Assembly: GCA_947625955.1 (NCBI GenBank)
Contig: CANQQH010000018.1
Location: 1 to 13,211, forward strand
DNA length: 13,211 bases
Origin: an uncultured Clostridia bacterium
Lineage (GTDB): Bacteria > Bacillota > Clostridia > Christensenellales > UBA1242
Direction of reading: 5' to 3'
This document shows, piece by piece, positions 7,860 to 13,211 of the stretch. Within the stretch, counting starts at the first letter, position 1; each line of letters starts with the position of its first letter. A program made the position numbers and the translations under genes. The notes below the pieces were generated by a model. It saw nothing but the letters and a program-made list of their open reading frames with translations, did not search any database and was not told where the DNA came from.

Positions 7860-9776
7860 ATGAAAAACATTAAACTAAAATTTTTGTCTATAATTCTTTG
7901 CGTTTGCATGTGCCTGACATTTTTGTCGGGTTGCTCGCTTTTTGTGAAAAGAGAAACAGCAAACGCTGATGAAATTGTGATGGTTGTTGGGGAAAGGGAA
8001 ATAACCAGGCAAGAACTTGTTGATGCGTATAGCAGCTTCTACCAACAAAACTACTATTATTTCATGTATTATGATGAAGACTACATCATGGACACTTTCT
8101 ATGATTCAATCGCCGCAAAATATATGATTTTGTCTGAGGCTGAAAAACTCTTGAAAGATGGCGTTATTTCGCTCAGCCAAGAAGACTACGACGATATTTG
8201 GAAAGATATTTTCGACGGCATAAATTCTCAAATCGACACAAAGGAAAAGGCAATGCTCCTTCAACTTTTGGGCGGTGACGAAGAGAAACTCCCAAAGAGA
8301 CTTCAAGACCCTGAGGAAAAAGACGACGAAGAGAAAGCATATAAGTATGAAGCGTATGAGGCTGAGAGAGTTGAGGCCTACAAGAAGGAAACCGCCGGAA
8401 CGGCTCCAAAGATCGACGACCAAATAAAAGAGTTCAAGCAAAAGGGTCTCTTCACCTACTATGATAAGAACGAGGAAGTTGAAGACGAGAAGGATAGAAC
8501 TCCGCTCTATATAACCGATTCTGCCGAGAAAGAAAAGAGAAATGACGCTTTCAACAAGTATTTGGCAGACCTCAAAAACAACGCAAAGGCAAACAAGGAA
8601 GACACGGACATTGACGCTGTTTTCAAAAAGGAAATCGAAAGGCTCTATAAGAGCTACTACGAGAGCGCTTTGTATGACGAATATAAAGAGTATATCGATT
8701 CAACAGTTATTGGAACAGCCAACGGCGAGTTTGATAACAAGCTCAGCGACGCTGAAATTGTGAAGAAATATAGAGAACTTTTCAACATTTCAAAAGAGGG
8801 TAACTCAATTGAAACAAACTATGTTAGCGTTGTGACCTCTTCTTCAAACTCATCGCTGATTTTGTATCACTATAATGGCGAGTTTGTGTATTTCACCGTT
8901 CAACATATTCTTGTTCCATTCTCCGACGAAGTTCTTGACGTTTTGAAAAACGAGAAGGGCTATTCAACTTCGCAAGACAATTATTTTAGAGAAGTCTATG
9001 AAGAGATTCGCGAAATCTATTATAAAAAAGGCATAACCGAAGTTGAAGGGGAAGAACAAAATGTTCTCTACACAACTGAAAGAAACGACAAGGGCCTGCT
9101 TGTTAAAGACAACGGCGTGAACAGGAAAGTGACAATAAAAGAGATTGAAGAAAAATATGCTAAAGAACTTCAAAAAAGGCTTGCAGCTCTTGAAAGTCCA
9201 ACCGAGGAAGAAAAAACAAGAGTGAAAACTTTGCTTTTCCAAGAGTTTGCATGGAAATATTCATCCGACTATAATTCGCTTTCAAACGAGCTTTCAGGCG
9301 TGCTTGGATTCACGATTTCATCTGAGAAAGACAAGAACGGCAGCTGGGTTAAGGACTTTGCAAACGGGGCAAGAAAACTCTATGAGGCATATAAAGCCAA
9401 TGGAGAAACAAACGAGAGTGATGACATCGGCGGCAGAATTGAACGTGTTGTTTCAGACTATGGCGTTCACCTCATGATGCTCACCGGCGTTTATACAGCA
9501 GGGGACGTTATTGACCTTAGCGCGCTTTCAAGTTCAAGTGAAGATGGCAAGGTTAGTGAAATTGTTGAGATTTTGAAATCAACCTACATTTCAAACCTCA
9601 CAACTGAAACCTACTATGACTATGTTTATGACATGATTAAAGATTCCTATGTTGGCTCAAACGGAACCTACTTCACGGATTATAGAAATCAACTCATGAA
9701 AAGCTACAAAGACAACAACAAGATTGAGTATAAAAACAAGCTCAGCTTCAAAACCCTCAATGACCTTGTTTCGTAA
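7860..9776 (+). CDS. Secreted lipoprotein, SurA/PrsA-like foldase with an insertion-split parvulin domain
   Basis: This 638-residue protein is predicted to be a membrane-anchored extracellular chaperone. A lysine-rich start and hydrophobic core end in the lipobox LSGC, with C25 as the lipid-bearing residue. Residues about 35-85 (VMVVGEREITRQELVDAY...) look like a SurA/PrsA N-terminal chaperone segment. A parvulin-type prolyl isomerase pattern then appears in two pieces: FTVQHILVPF (first strand, H349), and, after about 85-90 extra residues rich in Glu and Lys, FAWKYSSDY (D470), VLGF, WVKDF and YGVHLMML (H537). A PrsA-like gene downstream of mfd is common in Clostridia. ATG 7860 is chosen for GGAGG at 7851-7855 and because the signal peptide starts there; in-frame upstream starts (for example ATG 7839) would spoil it. 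Whether the isomerase is active is unknown. Confidence 0.78.
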   Translation: MKNIKLKFLSIILCVCMCLTFLSGCSLFVKRETANADEIVMVVGEREITRQELVDAYSSFYQQNYYYFMYYDEDYIMDTFYDSIAAKYMILSEAEKLLKDGVISLSQEDYDDIWKDIFDGINSQIDTKEKAMLLQLLGGDEEKLPKRLQDPEEKDDEEKAYKYEAYEAERVEAYKKETAGTAPKIDDQIKEFKQKGLFTYYDKNEEVEDEKDRTPLYITDSAEKEKRNDAFNKYLADLKNNAKANKEDTDIDAVFKKEIERLYKSYYESALYDEYKEYIDSTVIGTANGEFDNKLSDAEIVKKYRELFNISKEGNSIETNYVSVVTSSSNSSLILYHYNGEFVYFTVQHILVPFSDEVLDVLKNEKGYSTSQDNYFREVYEEIREIYYKKGITEVEGEEQNVLYTTERNDKGLLVKDNGVNRKVTIKEIEEKYAKELQKRLAALESPTEEEKTRVKTLLFQEFAWKYSSDYNSLSNELSGVLGFTISSEKDKNGSWVKDFANGARKLYEAYKANGETNESDDIGGRIERVVSDYGVHLMMLTGVYTAGDVIDLSALSSSSEDGKVSEIVEILKSTYISNLTTETYYDYVYDMIKDSYVGSNGTYFTDYRNQLMKSYKDNNKIEYKNKLSFKTLNDLVS

Positions 9777-9842
9777 ATATTTTGTTTGACTTGTTGATAG
9801 AAGTAGCAAATAGTATTAGATTTTTGAGAAAAATACAAATAT

Positions 9843-9883
9843 AAAAATTCCCGCTTTCGCTTATTGCTGTGCGGGAATTTTTT
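9843..9883. terminator. Bidirectional Rho-independent terminator
   Basis: The arms AAAAATTCCCGC (9843-9854) and GCGGGAATTTTT (9871-9882) form a perfect 12-bp stem with a GC-rich core and a 16-base loop. T-tracts flank it on both strands, so it can end both the foldase transcript (plus) and the convergent dut transcript (minus). The flanking gene-free stretches 9777-9842 and 9884-9952 show only a weak promoter-like pair near 9786-9816 and a short 5-bp hairpin at 9937-9949. Confidence 0.9.
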
Positions 9884-9952
9884 ATTTGCGTTTTGGCCAA
9901 AAAGATAGTGCTAGTTGCGGTGAGGACGGCGCGCTTTGCTTGCGAAGCACAA

Positions 9953-10471
9953 CTAAGAGTTTGTGCTGCCTAGGCCGCCATTGCGGGTGCCGGAAGCGTT
10001 ATCGGTTTTTGTGATGCCATATTGGAAGAAAACGCCTTGCAAAAAGCCTTTTCCGGCGGGCAGGGTGAGAACTGCTTTTGGGTCGCGGCTATCGTGAATA
10101 ACGCGGAAAATCATGTGCCCCTCGTTGTCGGAGTTGTGGTAGTCGCTATCGATGAGCGAAATGCAAGTGTTAAGTTGAAGTCGGCTTCGGCTTCCAAGCC
10201 CGCTCTTGCTCAACACAAACAGCGCGTAATCCTTTTTGCAGGTGAACCCAATCCCGCTTGGAATGGTGATCTCTTCGCCCGCTTTGAGAGTTATATCAAA
10301 AGGAAGAAAGATGTCATAGCCAGCGGAGCCGGTTGTTGCCCTTGTTGGCATTTTGATGCCGTCATACATCTTTTTCATGCTTTGATAATCGAGTTTTTTG
10401 CCGAAAATTTCATTATAATCCTTCTCAAATTGCGAAAAACTTACTTTATAAAAATCTCCAACTTTTTTCAT
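9953..10471 (-). CDS. dut: dUTP diphosphatase (trimeric dUTPase fold)
   Basis: This 172-residue enzyme hydrolyses dUTP to dUMP and pyrophosphate, keeping uracil out of DNA and supplying thymidylate synthesis. The five dUTPase motifs are present in order: SAGYDI (49-54), SKSGLGSR (88-95), LIDSDY (106-111, with the catalytic Asp and the uracil-stacking Tyr), GFLQGVFFQY (142-151) and the C-terminal lid RNGGLGSTNS (163-172). The lid has Leu where most dUTPases have Phe (GGFGST), and motif 3 is extended (YHNSDNEGH) compared with the common YRGE. About 40 N-terminal residues precede motif 1, more than in the minimal ~150-residue enzyme. The ATG (complement of 10469-10471) has AGGAG 9 bases upstream (complement of 10481-10485). 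The gene is transcribed alone, divergent from the HipA-like gene and convergent with the foldase gene. Confidence 0.88.
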   Translation of the reverse strand: MKKVGDFYKVSFSQFEKDYNEIFGKKLDYQSMKKMYDGIKMPTRATTGSAGYDIFLPFDITLKAGEEITIPSGIGFTCKKDYALFVLSKSGLGSRSRLQLNTCISLIDSDYHNSDNEGHMIFRVIHDSRDPKAVLTLPAGKGFLQGVFFQYGITKTDNASGTRNGGLGSTNS

Positions 10472-10492
10472 TTGTTTCTTCTCCTATTGGTT

Positions 10493-10520
10493 ATTATATA
10501 GGTTTTATTGCTTTTTTCAA
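10493..10520 (-). promoter_or_regulatory. dut promoter
   Basis: On the minus strand, -35 TTGAAA (complement of 10515-10520) and -10 TATAAT (complement of 10493-10498) are separated by 16 bp. The start point would be about 10486, giving a short 15-base leader that contains AGGAG. The -35 lies 24 bp from the -35 of the divergent HipA-like gene, so one bound regulator could affect both. Confidence 0.7.
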
Positions 10521-10544
10521 AACAAAATTCAAAAATTTTCAATA

Positions 10545-10583
10545 TTGACGAGCGCACAAACTTGTGATAAAATATGCTTGATG
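10545..10583 (+). promoter_or_regulatory. Extended -10 promoter giving a leaderless mRNA for the HipA-like gene
   Basis: The -35 TTGACG (10545-10550) is 17 bp from the -10 TAAAAT (10568-10573), which is preceded by TG at 10565-10566 (extended -10, TGATAAAAT). The predicted start point is 10580-10581, at ATG 10581. The gap from -10 to ATG is 7 bases, the same as at the GlmU-like gene. No Shine-Dalgarno site is present upstream of ATG 10581. Confidence 0.65.
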
Positions 10584-11594
10584 CTAAGGATGAATTTCGA
10601 AAGAGACAAGAAGGGGAGATATCTCATCAACAAAGCAAAAATTGATGAGAGTTATCTTGCGTTGCCAAATGTTTCGGGAACGCTCAACCATTCGTCATAT
10701 GCAATCAACTTCTGGCTGGTTGACGAAAATGGCGTCCGCACGCTCGTGAAGGGTTTTGAGGACCATGACTACCTCAGCAGCATTTGTGGGGAGCTCTTGT
10801 TCTCAAAGTTTGCTGAGAAAAATAGCATTCCTTGCGCAAAAACAGATGTTGGATTTCTTGAGAGCAAGAACGCTGGGGTTGTGCTTTCAAGAGACGTTGT
10901 TCCAAATCGCGCCGAAAACGATTGCTATGAGCTCTATGATTTTGCAAAGCAGCTTGGCTATGACATGATGCGCCCAAGCAACTTCAACAGCGTTGAAAAT
11001 GACCTCAGGCTAATCGAAAGAGCAAAGAACGAACTTGATCTTGATGTTGACGAGAACTTACGCTTTGATTTTGAGCGCCTCGCAATGATAGGGTATCTTT
11101 GCGGAATTGAGGACTGCAACGAATCGAACATTCTCATCTCAGTTTCAAGTGAGGGTGGTGGGCGTGGGAAAATCAAGCTCTGCCCAATGATAGATAATGA
11201 ATCCGCCTTCTGCTTTTCAAGTGAATATATAAGCGAGGCTATCAACAGGGGACTTCATCTTTTGCCAAAGGAAAACACTTTCTTGAAAGATTTTTATAGC
11301 TATGTTCGTGATGACAACTTGATCGAGTGTCTGCCTGCTCTTGCAATAAAGAGTTCGCTTGAATCCTATTCGGTTGAAGACAGCCTTGAAAAAATGGTCG
11401 ATAATGGAATCAACTATAAAGAGATTATGGTTCACGAAAGGTTCTTGCATGAGCTTGCAGAAATGGTGAAAGCCAATGAGAAACTCTATAAATTTTTTCT
11501 GGGGCTAGACAGCGACTTTTCAAAAATGGCAGGCGAGATTGAAAGTGAAAGTGGTTCAAAATCCCAGAGCTCTTTGTGGATTTTGCAAAAATAA
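10581..11594 (+). CDS. HipA-like kinase-fold protein (putative toxin kinase)
   Basis: This 337-residue protein carries a pattern consistent with the HipA serine/threonine kinase fold. A Gly/Ser-rich stretch (SGTLNHSSY, 32-40) precedes LVKGF with K57 as candidate ATP-binding Lys and E71 in GELLF as its partner. D178-C-N-E-S-N183 has the D(x4)N spacing of the HipA catalytic loop, and CPMID with D205 matches the metal-binding P-x-x-D. HipA enzymes phosphorylate aminoacyl-tRNA synthetases or other targets; the target here is unknown. The HipA N-terminal subdomain is missing from this protein, and a HipS-like small gene lies 158 bases downstream. ATG 10581 is chosen because it coincides with the predicted start point; ATG 10590 is in frame but its AAGGA touches the ATG with no spacing. 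A possible -1 frameshift at 11558-11561 is noted separately. Similarity is by motif only. Confidence 0.55.
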   Translation: MLRMNFERDKKGRYLINKAKIDESYLALPNVSGTLNHSSYAINFWLVDENGVRTLVKGFEDHDYLSSICGELLFSKFAEKNSIPCAKTDVGFLESKNAGVVLSRDVVPNRAENDCYELYDFAKQLGYDMMRPSNFNSVENDLRLIERAKNELDLDVDENLRFDFERLAMIGYLCGIEDCNESNILISVSSEGGGRGKIKLCPMIDNESAFCFSSEYISEAINRGLHLLPKENTFLKDFYSYVRDDNLIECLPALAIKSSLESYSVEDSLEKMVDNGINYKEIMVHERFLHELAEMVKANEKLYKFFLGLDSDFSKMAGEIESESGSKSQSSLWILQK

Positions 11595-11674
11595 TATTTT
11601 CTTCTCGCAAAAAGTGCCTTGAAAAAGAAATTGCAAAACTTGAAAACGAAGAGAATGTTGAAAAAAAGTCATAA
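11561..11674 (+). other. Coding-like tail in the -1 frame after the HipA-like gene (possible frameshift)
   Basis: Starting at the AAAA run 11558-11561, the -1 frame is open for 37 codons to TAA 11672-11674. It begins IPELFVDFAKIIFSSRKK and ends CLEKEIAKLENEENVEKKS, with codon use like the neighbouring genes and an amphipathic, coiled-coil-like pattern. The annotated frame ends after only ten residues beyond the run. It may be the true C-terminus reached by a lost base or by ribosomal slippage, or a chance open stretch. No convincing start site for an independent small gene is seen. Confidence 0.35.
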
Positions 11675-11752
11675 AAATAAAATATTGAGCATAAAAAATA
11701 TGCAAAACGAGTGAAAAAAATTGAAAAAACAATATCAAAGTGGGGAAAAGAT

Positions 11753-12076
11753 ATGAAGATTGTTTTGTGTTACAAAGAGTTTGAACTCGGTGAACTAACG
11801 CAAGAAAATGATGAATATGTGTTCGTTCCAATCAGCGGCTGCGAGCTCGCAAAACAAAAATATATAATTCCACGCGCAAGCCAATTGCTCAGCGGTGGAA
11901 CAAAGAGAAGCAAACAACTTTTTTCGGAGTTTGCATATTTTTTCAAACTTCTGCAAAATAGTTATATCAAAAGCGAAGCAAATGTTATGGACGACGACGC
12001 GCCAATGGAGAAACTTTTCAAGATTGCAAGATTAAATCTTGACCAGGCATCTTTTTATATAAAGCGCCGCAAATAG
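11753..12076 (+). CDS. Small HipS / HipA N-terminal-domain-like protein
   Basis: This 107-residue soluble protein has no signal peptide or membrane segment. Its plan parallels the N-terminal subdomain 1 of HipA: a first strand and turn (MKIVLCYKEFELGELT, like the 'VGxLT' hairpin), YVFVP (like YxFxY), LAKQKYIIPRASQLL (like the R/P-x-S-L-P segment) and LFSEFAYFFKLLQN (like FxNFFDNLLP). In three-gene HipBST systems this domain is a separate protein, HipS, that neutralises the HipT kinase. Its position after the HipA-like kinase gene, which lacks this domain, supports that reading. ATG 11753 is preferred for GGGGAAAAG at 11742-11750; GTG 11711 in the same frame would add 14 residues (KKIEKTISKWGKD) but has no Shine-Dalgarno site. 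The resemblance is weak and by eye; it could be an unrelated small protein. Confidence 0.45.
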   Translation: MKIVLCYKEFELGELTQENDEYVFVPISGCELAKQKYIIPRASQLLSGGTKRSKQLFSEFAYFFKLLQNSYIKSEANVMDDDAPMEKLFKIARLNLDQASFYIKRRK

Positions 12077-12086
12077 CTCAATTTGA

Positions 12087-12115
12087 TAGACATACGCCAT
12101 TTTTTGAGTTAAAAT
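12087..12115 (+). promoter_or_regulatory. Candidate promoter upstream of the rnr leader
   Basis: The -35 TAGACA (12087-12092) and -10 TAAAAT (12110-12115) are separated by 17 bp, each one base off consensus. The predicted start is about 12122, which is the A of an ATG opening a 9-codon frame (MSFKKMLFF, stop 12149-12151). The transcript would meet the hairpin at 12157-12201 before reaching rnr. No better promoter is visible in 12202-12271. Confidence 0.4.
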
Positions 12116-12156
12116 GAGTGTATGAGTTTCAAGAAAATGTTGTTTTTTTAGTGATT

Positions 12157-12201
12157 GAAGATGTGTTTTTGCGAAAAATTGCAAAAATTCATCTTCTTTT
12201 T
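12157..12201 (+). terminator. Long-hairpin intrinsic terminator or rnr leader attenuator
   Basis: The outer arms GAAGATG (12157-12163) and CATCTTC (12190-12196) and inner arms TTTTTGC (12166-12172) and GCAAAAA (12181-12187) stack into one stem of about 15 pairs, with one U-U mismatch, a G-U pair and an 8-base loop. TTTTT (12197-12201) follows at once. It can end transcription of the HipA-like pair. If the promoter at 12087-12115 is real, it instead acts as an attenuator before rnr or as the end of a short RNA of about 80 bases. Confidence 0.75.
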
Positions 12202-12271
12202 GTTTGAAAAACGGCAAAAAACCGCAAAACTATATATGCTGTGCGGAAATTCACTTCAAGGAGCTATTTTG

Positions 12272-13211
12272 ATGGACTTTAAGGAAAAAATTATTGAAAC
12301 AATCAGTTCAACAAGGCAAAAACTATTAAGCTTTGACGAAATTGCAAAGGCGCTTGGACTCTACACCGGTTTCGACAGGCAGGTTCTTGCAACAACTCTC
12401 AACGACTTGGTTCGCGAAGAAAAACTTGTTTTTTCAAAGCGCAACAAATATATGCTCGCCGAAAACTCAGGCGCGCTCAAATGCACAATGATAATGAACC
12501 CCAACGGCTATGGCTTTGCGAGGCCTGTTGGTGAAGGGGGCGACATCTTCATTGCCATGCGTGACCTCAATGGTGCAACGCAGGGCGACACGGTTTTGGT
12601 GAAGCTTCATGGCAGGCAAAAAAATGCGCGAATGAAAGGAAAATCATTCTCTCACGGCAAGTTGCAAGGCGAGGTTATCAAGATTGTTGACAGGGGCTAC
12701 AAAACGCTTGTGGGTGTTTATAACGTGACGAGCGGCGGTGGACTTTTCACCCCTGACGACCAGCGATTTTCTGACACCGTTTTCATCCCGCTGAACAAAA
12801 ATATGGGCGCAATGGGCAACACGAAAGTTGTTATAAAGCTCACGGAGTATCCATCTCGAACTCGCATGGCGCAGGGTGAGGTTATTGAGATTTTGGGAGA
12901 CCCAAACAATTTCAAAGTTTCAACGCTTTCGGTCATACGCTCCTTCGGGCTCATTGAAGAGTTTCCCAAAGAGGTTCTTGACGAAGCGAATAAGGTCAAT
13001 GTTCCTATCAGCGAAGAGCAGATAAAGGGCCGAACAGATTTTAGAAAGGACCTGACCATCACAATCGACGGCGAGGACGCGCGCGACTTTGACGACGCTA
13101 TCAGCCTTCTAATGAACAAAGAAAACTATATTCTCTCAGTTCACATCGCCGATGTTGGCAACTATGTGAAAGAGGGTTCCAAGCTCGACGAAGAGGCTTT
13201 CAGACGCGGCA
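12272..13211 (+). CDS. rnr: Ribonuclease R (3' partial)
   Basis: The first 313 residues of a 3'-to-5' processive exoribonuclease of the RNB family are present; the gene runs off the right edge. It degrades structured RNA and serves quality control with SmpB-tmRNA in many bacteria. Visible domains are an N-terminal winged helix (about 3-65, LLSFDEIAKAL... LVREEKLVFSKRNKY), a first cold-shock domain (about 70-115, NPNGYGFARP and DIFIAM), a second (about 130-215), and the start of the RNB catalytic domain. There TITIDGEDARDFDDAIS supplies metal-binding D266, D272, D274 and D275 with the same spacing as E. coli D272, D278, D280 and D281. ATG 12272 has AAGGAG (12258-12263) 8 bases upstream. The 195 bases before it hold a candidate promoter and a terminator-like hairpin. 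Confidence 0.95.
   Translation, partial: MDFKEKIIETISSTRQKLLSFDEIAKALGLYTGFDRQVLATTLNDLVREEKLVFSKRNKYMLAENSGALKCTMIMNPNGYGFARPVGEGGDIFIAMRDLNGATQGDTVLVKLHGRQKNARMKGKSFSHGKLQGEVIKIVDRGYKTLVGVYNVTSGGGLFTPDDQRFSDTVFIPLNKNMGAMGNTKVVIKLTEYPSRTRMAQGEVIEILGDPNNFKVSTLSVIRSFGLIEEFPKEVLDEANKVNVPISEEQIKGRTDFRKDLTITIDGEDARDFDDAISLLMNKENYILSVHIADVGNYVKEGSKLDEEAFRRG

Noticed and set aside
9786..9883. Small RNA from TTGACT/TAGTAT to the bidirectional terminator
   Set aside because: Spacing is 19 bp and the -10 is weak; the terminator is explained by the foldase and dut genes.
9937..9949. Hairpin TGCTT-GCG-AAGCA after dut
   Set aside because: The stem is only 5 bp and lacks a T-tract; the strong terminator beyond it is sufficient.
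10022..10501. Plus-strand open frame over dut
   Set aside because: It is antisense to dut, which has all five dUTPase motifs; the frame resembles no family and has no SD.
12032..12217. Minus-strand open frame of 61 codons
   Set aside because: It lies across the end of the HipS-like gene and the terminator hairpin, with no SD or recognisable product.
12718..13119. Minus-strand open frame of 133 codons
   Set aside because: It is a shadow of the rnr coding frame, which has clear cold-shock and RNB motifs.

Overview
The window looks like a chromosomal stretch of a low-to-moderate GC Bacillota (Firmicutes), most likely an uncultured member of the Clostridia. Four things suggest this: the order GlmU-like gene, pth, mfd, foldase lipoprotein; consensus sigma-A-type promoters; GGAG-type Shine-Dalgarno sites before most genes; and a WalJ/YycJ-like gene tail at the left edge. 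The species cannot be named from the sequence alone. I see no rRNA, tRNA, transposase, integrase or CRISPR array.

Layout. (1) 1-2632, plus strand: the end of a metallo-beta-lactamase-fold hydrolase, a CPBP (CAAX/Abi) membrane protease, an M14 zinc peptidase resembling the gamma-D-glutamyl-diaminopimelate peptidases, and the tRNA adenosine deaminase tadA. The genes overlap or nearly touch. A perfect 12-bp hairpin holds the ribosome-binding site of the M14 gene. (2) 2639-7781: a consensus promoter whose predicted start point is the ATG itself (a leaderless mRNA) begins an operon of a catalytically degenerate GlmU-like protein, pth (peptidyl-tRNA hydrolase) and mfd (transcription-repair coupling factor). 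(3) 7798-9883: its own promoter, a large SurA/PrsA-like lipoprotein whose parvulin domain is split by an insertion, and a strong bidirectional terminator. (4) 9953-10471, minus strand: dut (dUTPase). (5) 10545-12201, plus strand and divergent from dut: a second apparently leaderless gene encoding a HipA-like kinase fold, followed by a small gene resembling the N-terminal (HipS-like) domain of HipA, then a long hairpin terminator or attenuator. (6) 12272 to the right edge: the first 313 codons of rnr (RNase R).

How they fit together: most of the window is housekeeping (tRNA editing and recycling, transcription-coupled repair, secreted protein folding, dUTP removal, RNA decay). The accessory-looking part is the split HipA-like pair at 10581-12076. 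It has the organisation of a kinase toxin with a separate HipS-like partner, but no HTH (HipB) gene is visible beside it. The GlmU-like protein in the usual glmU position, with both active-site signatures altered, and the two leaderless promoters with identical spacing are the other points of interest.
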